This document shows, in pieces, positions 57,837-64,000 of a DNA stretch of 64,000 bases. Source of the stretch: Klebsiella variicola (GTDB lineage: Bacteria; Pseudomonadota; Gammaproteobacteria; Enterobacterales; Enterobacteriaceae); NCBI RefSeq assembly GCF_000828055.2, contig NZ_CP010523.2, positions 806,001 through 870,000 of the forward strand, read 5' to 3'. A program made the position numbers and the translations under genes. A model generated the notes under the pieces. It made no database searches, was not told where the DNA came from, and saw nothing but the letters and a program-made list of their open reading frames with translations. The first letter of the stretch is position 1; every line of letters starts with the position of its first letter.

Positions 57837-58688
57837 GGTTTTCCCTTTTATTGCAGGCATATTTTTCTCTTTCCAGGCCTGCGTCAGGTCATTGTTAAAT
57901 TCGACTGCCTTTTTATTTTGAAACGGCGTGCTGATAACGTTTTAATCTCATACGAAAGCGTTTCACCTGGTGAAGGCAAAATCTGAATGCTATCGCTGAG
58001 TGAGCGTGCGGTATCATAGGCTATCTCCATCGCCACCGATAAGGCGCCGCAAGCTGAAGGGTAAAGAAAGGGTTAGCGGGTTGAAGTGGCGTCGCTTTCC
58101 TGGTGGTTTCCACGTCCTGTACATCCCTGATCCTCTTGATGATGCCCGCATGATGATGAAGGCGCGGGCTTCCGGCCGCGGCAAGGCGGCCATCAATGCC
58201 GTCATGATTTATTGCCTGCCTGCTGGACATCATTGCGCCAGCAAACCAACCTCCCGCGCCAACAACCTTCGGGAATAGCATGAGAAATTTCTCAGACAGA
58301 ATACAACTCTGCATCGTCTGGATAGCATTCACTGCAAAACTACAACAGTGATTAAACCATACTGCAAAAAGCCTGGGGATAATAGCCATTGTCTGTATGA
58401 GGGCACTTTACGCTGTATTTCAGTAATTCAGTTTAATCTAAAGCATGTGGTCGAAGTGGAGTGGTATCAGGCACGGTAAGCGCTAGTGGCGGCGATATTA
58501 GTGGGCTGGAAAAAAGGGGGATATGATGAGGACCGGGATACGGTCTGAGGGGGGCGCGGGAATATTCTGCGCTATGCTAAGAATAAGGCGCATGCCACAA
58601 ACGTCAGCCAGACAACTGAAGTATGAGGGGGCGTTAAAGGCTCCGGCGGCGGGAGGAATGACGTCCTGGAGACGCCAAAACCTCAGTT
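57837..58688. other. Region without a supported gene upstream of fimB
   Basis: This 852-bp stretch contains short ORFs on both strands (for example 58021-58389 minus and 58000-58278 plus), none with a ribosome site, recognisable family or signal peptide. Base composition changes from AT-rich near fimB to GC-rich around 58060-58260. The fimB promoter presumably lies in the first 150 bp. A decayed gene is possible but cannot be shown. Confidence 0.5.
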
Positions 58689-58934
58689 TCACCATTTTTC
58701 GTCACGTGCTTCCTGGCGACCTTCGCGGCGGTTTTCCCGTTTATCGTGACGGCAGCTGGCGTTGCTTTGATTGTTATTGCGGACGCATTCCTGCTTGGTA
58801 TCACGACCTTGCTCGCGGCTATCCTGTCGGATATCGCGGGCGTCCTGGCGTTTGTCGCCACGCCAGGTCGCCTGCGCCGAAAACGATGGCGCCAGCAGCG
58901 CGACGCAGACCAGGGCAAGTAAGCCTCTTTTCAT
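58689..58934 (-). CDS. Small secreted Arg/Asp/Gln-rich protein
   Basis: The 81-residue product has a signal peptide (residues 1 to about 22, cut after AQA). The mature part is highly charged, with repeated R-x-D/R-x-E-like units (DKRQDARDIRQDSREQGRD and ENRREGRQEARDE). Two cysteines flank an Asn-rich centre (QECVRNNNQSNASCRHD) and could form a disulfide. AGAAGG lies upstream of the ATG. I recognise no known function. It is divergent from the second fimbrial operon. Confidence 0.65.
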   Translation of the reverse strand: MKRGLLALVCVALLAPSFSAQATWRGDKRQDARDIRQDSREQGRDTKQECVRNNNQSNASCRHDKRENRREGRQEARDEKW

Positions 58935-59283
58935 GGAGATGGCCTTCTGTTTTTATAAACACAATAAATAATTAGCAGGTAATTATAAAATTATCATATA
59001 GCTTAAGTGAGGATAGCACAAAATGCATCGCTTCCAGCGATAACGTTGTTTTTTATTAAATGAATCCGTCGTTTCTGATGTCTATGTTTTTATTGTGTTT
59101 TAATGCGATATAAGCAACATAACTTTTGGATGAGTCGTAGATATAATGAATTATTTGGCTTGATATTAGTCAAGTGAATTAAATACGTCTGTTGTGAATG
59201 ATTAAGTTGCGTGCAATATTTAACGCATGAGTTTTTTCTCATCTCATAAGCCAAATGGATAAACAAATAAAAGGAACTATATT
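58935..59283 (+). promoter_or_regulatory. Control region of the second fimbrial operon
   Basis: These 349 bp are AT-rich and hold no gene. AAACACAATAAA at 58957-58968 and its exact complement at 59089-59100 form a 12-bp inverted repeat 120 bp apart. AAAGGAAC is the pilin ribosome site. TATAAT occurs at 59141-59146 on the plus strand, but no good -35 is evident. Confidence 0.5.
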
Positions 59284-59826
59284 ATGAAGCGTTTAACTGT
59301 TGCTGCAGCAGTCCTGTCCACCGTATTTATGAGTGCCGGTGCTTTTGCGGATACTGACCAGGGTGAAGTTATTATCACCGGACGCGTTGTGGGAACCACG
59401 TGTCAGTTTCTTGATGGCAACAACTCTACCACTATTACGATGAACCAGGTCGGGCAGGAAAGTCTTGCTGGTCTTAATGCCGGCGCCACCTATACCGGCA
59501 TTAAAAACAGCACCACGGTGCCATTAAAATTAAAATGTACCGGTGCTGAGCCGAAAATCAGCCTGGCACGTAACCAGTTTGATACCACTTACCCGAACAT
59601 TACGAAAAATACCGTAGCGGGTGGCGCATCCGGCGTCGGCTTTGTGGTGACAGCGAATGACGCCGAACTAAACGCCAACTCGCTGATTCCTCTTAATGGG
59701 GATCCTGATGAAAACGGTGTATATACCATTGATTTTTCAGCACAGTATGCGGTGGTGGCCGCAGGTAACGCAGTCACCCAGGGCGATGTTGAGTCAACCC
59801 TTACGCTGACCGTGGTAACCGAGTGA
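59284..59826 (+). CDS. Fimbrial major subunit (second chaperone-usher operon)
   Basis: The 180-residue pilin precursor has a signal peptide ending AFA, a mature start DTDQGEVIITGRVVG, the pilin disulfide (GTTCQFLD and KLKCTGAE) and a C-terminal TLTLTVVTE strand. The sequence is unlike FimA and unlike the type 3 pilin MrkA as I know it. It is first in an operon with a chaperone, usher and adhesin. The named Klebsiella kp- operon to which it belongs cannot be fixed from sequence alone. Confidence 0.88.
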   Translation: MKRLTVAAAVLSTVFMSAGAFADTDQGEVIITGRVVGTTCQFLDGNNSTTITMNQVGQESLAGLNAGATYTGIKNSTTVPLKLKCTGAEPKISLARNQFDTTYPNITKNTVAGGASGVGFVVTANDAELNANSLIPLNGDPDENGVYTIDFSAQYAVVAAGNAVTQGDVESTLTLTVVTE

Positions 59827-59887
59827 TGCTGTCACCCGGCGAGACGCAGGGCGTTCGCCGGGTCTCTGTTTACATGGAGTGAAAGAG

Positions 59888-60571
59888 ATGAAAGGATTCA
59901 TTCTGCTGCTACTGACCTTTTTCATTATCCCCGCGCAGGCGGGTATTGTGATCTATGGGACGCGCGTTATTTATCCGGCCGGTAAAAATGAGGTGATGGT
60001 GCAGTTAATGAATCGCGGCGATCGCGGCGCCCTGGTACAGGCGTGGATCGACGACGGTAATACTTCCATTGCCCCGGAAAATATCCGCGTACCTTTTCTT
60101 ATTTCACCGCCGGTGGTGCGCGTCAGAGCCAATACCGGTCAGCAGCTTAAAATAAAAGCATTATCCAATACGTTACCGCAAAATCAGGAAAGTTTATTTT
60201 ATCTGAATGTCCTCGATATCCCACCCAATGCCAGCGTGAATGATGGTAAAAATGTGGTGAAATTTGCGATCCAAAATCGAATTAAGTTGTTTTATCGCCC
60301 GGAAGGTGTCGCTGGCGTTACGCAGGCCAGTTTTCATCATTTAGACCTGCAGCAAAAAGGTAAAAATGTACTGCTTAAAAATAACAGCGCAAACTGGATA
60401 ACGATCCCTGAAATTAAAGTGAATAATGTGAAAGGAAACAGTAAAGCCATTATGCTGGCGCCATTTTCACAGCAAATGATCACCCTCAGCGGCAGCGTTG
60501 CCAGACAGTACAAAATAACTCTTATTGATGATTATGGAAATTATATTAGTGATAGCATCAGCGTAAAATAA
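59888..60571 (+). CDS. Periplasmic fimbrial chaperone (second operon)
   Basis: The 227-residue PapD/FimC-type chaperone has a signal peptide (cut after AQA), the start GIVIYGTRVIYPAG, the NTLPQNQESLFYLNVLDIP motif and IQNRIKLFYRPEG, which carries the subunit-anchoring Lys. It has two Ig-like domains. The ATG at 59888 (8 bases behind GGAG) is preferred to the GTG at 59879. It is followed after 12 bp by the usher. Confidence 0.92.
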   Translation: MKGFILLLLTFFIIPAQAGIVIYGTRVIYPAGKNEVMVQLMNRGDRGALVQAWIDDGNTSIAPENIRVPFLISPPVVRVRANTGQQLKIKALSNTLPQNQESLFYLNVLDIPPNASVNDGKNVVKFAIQNRIKLFYRPEGVAGVTQASFHHLDLQQKGKNVLLKNNSANWITIPEIKVNNVKGNSKAIMLAPFSQQMITLSGSVARQYKITLIDDYGNYISDSISVK

Positions 60572-60583
60572 AAAGAGGTGGTT

Positions 60584-63064
60584 ATGTTAAGGATGACATC
60601 ACTGGCCCTGGCAATTATTGCATCATTATTTGCTGAAGCCCTGGCGGCAGAAGAGACCTTTGATACCAACTTTATGTTCGGCGGGATGAAAGGGGTTAAA
60701 GACAGTCACTATCAGTTTACAGATGACGCACCGATTGCGGGTGAATATAACCTGGATGTGTATGTCAATAACAAGTGGCGTGGGAAATATGACCTGACAG
60801 TGAAGGAGCAGCCAGGGGAAAGCTGCTTGTCACACTCCCAGCTGCAGCAGCTCGGTATTAAAGCCGAGAGGCTGGACAAAAAGGATCTGGCGCAATGCAT
60901 CACGCTACGCGAGGCTGTGCAGGGGGGGAAATATCATTTTGATATCTCCACCCTGACCCTCGAGCTCACTGTCCCGCAGGCGTTTGTTAATGAGCTGGAG
61001 GCGGGCTATGCTTCCCCGGAAAGCTGGGACCGCGGGGTCAACGCCTTCTATACGTCCTATTATGCCAGTCAGTATTACAGCGATTATAAAAGCGCCGGGA
61101 ATAACAAGAGTACCTTTGCCCGTTTTACCAGCGGTTTAAATCTCCTGGGATGGCAACTGCACTCTGACGCCAGCTATAACAATAATGATTCTGGCGCCGG
61201 TGAGTGGAAAAGTAACACCCTTTATCTGGAGCGAGGCTTCGGCGAGATAGAGAGTACGCTGCGCGCTGGCGATATGTACACATCAGGCGATATATTCGAC
61301 ACTGTGCGCTTTCGCGGGGTGCGCTTATATCGCGATATGCAGATGTTGCCCAACTCCAGACGCAACTTTACGCCGATCGTCCAGGGGATTGCGCAAAGCA
61401 ATGCCCTGGTCACCATTGAGCAAAATGGCTTTGTCATTTATCAGAAAGAGGTGCCGCCCGGTCCCTTTGCCATCGCTGATTTACAGATGGCCGGCGGCGG
61501 GGCCGATCTTGACGTGAGCATCAGAGAAGCAGACGGGACGGTCACCAGCTATCTGGTTCCCTTTTCTTCCGTTCCCAATATGCTGCAGGCAGGCGTCTCG
61601 AAATACGATCTTGCTGCCGGACGCAGCCATATTGAGGGGGCCGATCGGCAGGCTGATTTTATCCAGGGGACCTATCAGTATGGTCTGAACAATCTGCTGA
61701 CGCTGTATGGTGGTTCGATGCTGTCGAATCACTATTCGGCTTTTACCCTCGGGACGGGCTGGAATACCTGGCTCGGCGCTATTTCCGTCGATGCCACCCA
61801 GTCGCACAGCGAGCAGGATAACGGCACCTATGATGGACAAAGCTATCAGGTGGCTTACAGTAAATTCCTCACCCCAACCCAGACCCGTTTTGGCCTCGCG
61901 GCCTACCGCTATTCCAGCCGCGATTACCGCACCTTTAACGATCACGTGTGGGCGAAGAACAGAACCCACTATCACCGCGACGAAAATGATGTCTACGATA
62001 TTGCCGATTATTATCAATATGATTTCGGCAGGAAAAATTCCTTGTCGGCCAGTTTGAGTCAGGCGCTTCCGGCGGGCTATGGCGCGATTTCCCTGAGCGC
62101 CCTGTGGCGCGACTACTGGGGAAAAAGCGGCAGCAATAAAGATTATCAGCTCGGCTACTCGAATACCTGGCAGCGGCTGACCTATACGCTATCGGCTAGC
62201 CAAACCTATGACGAATATCATCACCAGGATAAGCGATTTAATCTTTATTTCTCCATTCCGTTCAGTTGGGGGGACGACCTGACCGCGCCGCGCCGTCGGT
62301 TGAATCTGTCTAACTCCACCACCTTCGATAACAGTGGCTTTGCCTCCAATAACACCGGACTGAACGGCATTGCCGGCTCGCGCGATCAGTTCAGCTACGG
62401 CGTTAATCTCAGTCATCAGCAGCAAAATAATGAAACCGCTGCCGGGGCCAACCTTACCTGGAATGCCCCGCTGGCCACACTGAGCGGAAGTTACAGCCAG
62501 TCGTCAAACTACACCCAGGCCAGCGGAAGCCTGTCCGGGGGCATGGTGCTCTGGTCCGGGGGCGTGAACCTGGCGAATCGGTTATCAGACACCTTCGCGA
62601 TTTTGCAGGCGCCGGGGCTGGAGGGGGCTTATGTCAATGGTCAGAAATACCGCACCACCAACGGGAAAGGGATCGTGCTCTACGACAACCTCACGCCGTT
62701 CCGTGAAAACGCCCTGATGCTGGATGTGTCGGATTCCCACAGTACGACGGAACTGAAAGGCAACCGGAAAATGGTGGCTCCGTATCGGGGGGCTGTGGTG
62801 GTCAGCCACTTTGATACCGACCAGCGTAAGCCGTGGTTGATTCATGCCCGACAAGCCGCGGGTGAGCCGCTGCCGTTTGGTTATGAAATCGAGGATAACC
62901 GGGGGCAAAACGTCGGGGTCGTGGGCCAGGGCAGCTTATTATACATCCGCACGGATACTGTTCCGTCGACGCTGAAAGTGGCTGTTGATAAAGCAAATAA
63001 TCAGTACTGCACGATCACCTTTAAACAAACCATTGATGAAGAGCAGACCTATGTCTGCCGGTAA
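60584..63064 (+). CDS. Outer-membrane fimbrial usher (second operon)
   Basis: The 826-residue usher has a signal peptide (cut after ALA), the N-terminal domain beginning EETFDTNFMFGGMKG, the barrel region with PGPFAIADLQMAGGGADLDV (about residue 290) and a C-terminal Cys pair near the end (QYCTITF, TYVCR). It is about 45 residues shorter than FimD. The ATG at 60584 has AGAGG 5 bases upstream; a GTG two codons earlier is less likely. Confidence 0.93.
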   Translation: MLRMTSLALAIIASLFAEALAAEETFDTNFMFGGMKGVKDSHYQFTDDAPIAGEYNLDVYVNNKWRGKYDLTVKEQPGESCLSHSQLQQLGIKAERLDKKDLAQCITLREAVQGGKYHFDISTLTLELTVPQAFVNELEAGYASPESWDRGVNAFYTSYYASQYYSDYKSAGNNKSTFARFTSGLNLLGWQLHSDASYNNNDSGAGEWKSNTLYLERGFGEIESTLRAGDMYTSGDIFDTVRFRGVRLYRDMQMLPNSRRNFTPIVQGIAQSNALVTIEQNGFVIYQKEVPPGPFAIADLQMAGGGADLDVSIREADGTVTSYLVPFSSVPNMLQAGVSKYDLAAGRSHIEGADRQADFIQGTYQYGLNNLLTLYGGSMLSNHYSAFTLGTGWNTWLGAISVDATQSHSEQDNGTYDGQSYQVAYSKFLTPTQTRFGLAAYRYSSRDYRTFNDHVWAKNRTHYHRDENDVYDIADYYQYDFGRKNSLSASLSQALPAGYGAISLSALWRDYWGKSGSNKDYQLGYSNTWQRLTYTLSASQTYDEYHHQDKRFNLYFSIPFSWGDDLTAPRRRLNLSNSTTFDNSGFASNNTGLNGIAGSRDQFSYGVNLSHQQQNNETAAGANLTWNAPLATLSGSYSQSSNYTQASGSLSGGMVLWSGGVNLANRLSDTFAILQAPGLEGAYVNGQKYRTTNGKGIVLYDNLTPFRENALMLDVSDSHSTTELKGNRKMVAPYRGAVVVSHFDTDQRKPWLIHARQAAGEPLPFGYEIEDNRGQNVGVVGQGSLLYIRTDTVPSTLKVAVDKANNQYCTITFKQTIDEEQTYVCR

Positions 63065-63076
63065 AGGAATATTACG

Positions 63077-64000
63077 ATGAGATGGCTACTGTTTCTGCTA
63101 TTCACCTTCAGTACCTTTGGCGCCTGGGCGGGGAACTGCGACCTGAACACCAGTCATATTCAGAAAGGGATTGAGGGGTACGGTACCTATATTTTCAAAC
63201 CCGTCACCCTCTCCGGTACTCTGGCGTTACGCGAAGGCACCTTTACCAATGATGACTGGCTGTTTGTTTGTCAGTCATTACAGAACGTCGTGATTACCCT
63301 GACAGGAGAAGCGCAGCACAGCACCGAGTATAATTTCCTGGTGGGCCACGAAAAATATAAAATTAAATTCGACCTGTCGCCGCATAATATTTCCGGCACC
63401 GATTTGACCGAAAAAATTCACTATAAATTGTCTGACATTTTTAATGATACCGCCTCGATTAGCTATGCCATCAGTAAGGGAGAGGTCGCAGGCAGGCCGG
63501 TGATCACCCCCGGTCAGCCCTTTACGGTAAGTTATAAACTCAATCTAAGATATTGTCAGAATAAGGATAAAGAGTGCACCGATATCCCCATTACCTATAT
63601 TTATCATATCATTTTGCAAATCAACGTGATGACCTGTGGTTTTGAGAATCCGACGACGGAAATCAACATGGGTGAATATAATTTCATCGATATTAAACAG
63701 GGAACCGTAGCGTACCGCCCGGAGGTGATCTATATCGACTGCCGCCAGGGAGAGTCCGGTGTACTGGAACTGACGCCGGGCAAGATTGAGTACTCGTTCA
63801 GGAGCGCATCGGGACTGAAAAACGGCCAGGTGTTAGCCAACGATGAGGAATTATCTGCCACCGGCGCCGGTGAGGTCGGGTTCCATATTCAGGATGCCAG
63901 CGGGGCGGATATCCAGTATGACAATGGCTACCTGTACGAAACGCCTCAGGAAGCCGTGCACGGCAAAAACCCAATTACCCTTAATATCAAGCCAATGAAG
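63077..64000 (+). CDS. Fimbrial tip adhesin-like protein (partial, cut by window end)
   Basis: An open frame runs from ATG 63077 to the window edge (308 codons, no stop). It encodes a signal peptide (residues 1 to about 18, ending FGAWA) and an N-terminal domain with Cys in GNCDLN and FVCQS. A pilin-type C-terminal domain begins near residue 180, with Cys about 187 (MTCGFEN) and about 222 (IDCRQGE). Two-domain layout, place after the usher and length all fit a tip adhesin. The ligand is unknown, and the end lies outside the window. Confidence 0.85.
   Translation, partial: MRWLLFLLFTFSTFGAWAGNCDLNTSHIQKGIEGYGTYIFKPVTLSGTLALREGTFTNDDWLFVCQSLQNVVITLTGEAQHSTEYNFLVGHEKYKIKFDLSPHNISGTDLTEKIHYKLSDIFNDTASISYAISKGEVAGRPVITPGQPFTVSYKLNLRYCQNKDKECTDIPITYIYHIILQINVMTCGFENPTTEINMGEYNFIDIKQGTVAYRPEVIYIDCRQGESGVLELTPGKIEYSFRSASGLKNGQVLANDEELSATGAGEVGFHIQDASGADIQYDNGYLYETPQEAVHGKNPITLNIKPMK

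Noticed and set aside
58021..58389. 122-residue minus-strand ORF
   Set aside because: No ribosome site or recognisable domain, and it overlaps opposing ORFs of equal quality.

Overview
The window looks like chromosome from a Klebsiella of the K. pneumoniae complex. Three observations support this. The first 29 kb follows the E. coli/Klebsiella core order (zapA-ygfB-pepP-ubiH-ubiI, gcvTHP, ygfF, bglA, yqfB, yqfA, ygfZ, sdhE, cptA, fldB, xerD-dsbC-recJ-prfB-lysS, idi), with proteins close to their E. coli counterparts. The scsABCD operon, absent from E. coli K-12, is inserted into that order. The type 1 fimbrial operon ends in fimK, a gene typical of Klebsiella. No species call is made beyond this.

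Layout. 1-5 kb: the 5' end of 6S RNA, zapA (cell division) and a plus-strand run of pepP, ubiH and ubiI (ubiquinone hydroxylations). 5-10 kb: the glycine cleavage operon gcvT-gcvH-gcvP behind a long leader with four CTAAT motifs, the core of known GcvA sites. 10-16 kb: ygfF, a duplicated REP-type repeat, the minus-strand scsABCD envelope thiol/copper operon, and bglA with an RpiR-type regulator. 17-29 kb: core housekeeping genes, a 52-bp tandem repeat behind yqfA, the programmed frameshift in prfB, idi, the NlpD-like lipoprotein gene actS (ygeR) and tRNA-Gly(CCC).

29-47 kb is accessory. It holds an MFS exporter with a divergent LysR regulator and a four-gene oxidoreductase/CMD operon with its own divergent LysR regulator. 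It then has small secreted and DUF1349/YciI genes, arsRBC, a POT peptide transporter, a YoaC-like gene and the ytcA-mdtNOP efflux set. yjdI and yjdJ follow.

47.7-57.8 kb is the complete fim locus on the minus strand (fimB, fimE, fimA, I, C, D, F, G, H, K). The 315-bp invertible fimS switch lies between fimE and fimA. In this sequence its promoter points away from fimA, so the captured phase is OFF. From 59.3 kb to the window end a second, plus-strand chaperone-usher operon begins (pilin, chaperone, usher, adhesin), with the adhesin cut by the window edge.

I did not find a clearly undescribed multi-gene system. The most interesting items are non-coding: the phase-locked fim switch, the 52-bp tandem array, the terminator-like hairpin just upstream of idi, the duplicated ArsR-like sites in arsRBC, and a 12-bp inverted repeat in front of the second fimbrial operon.
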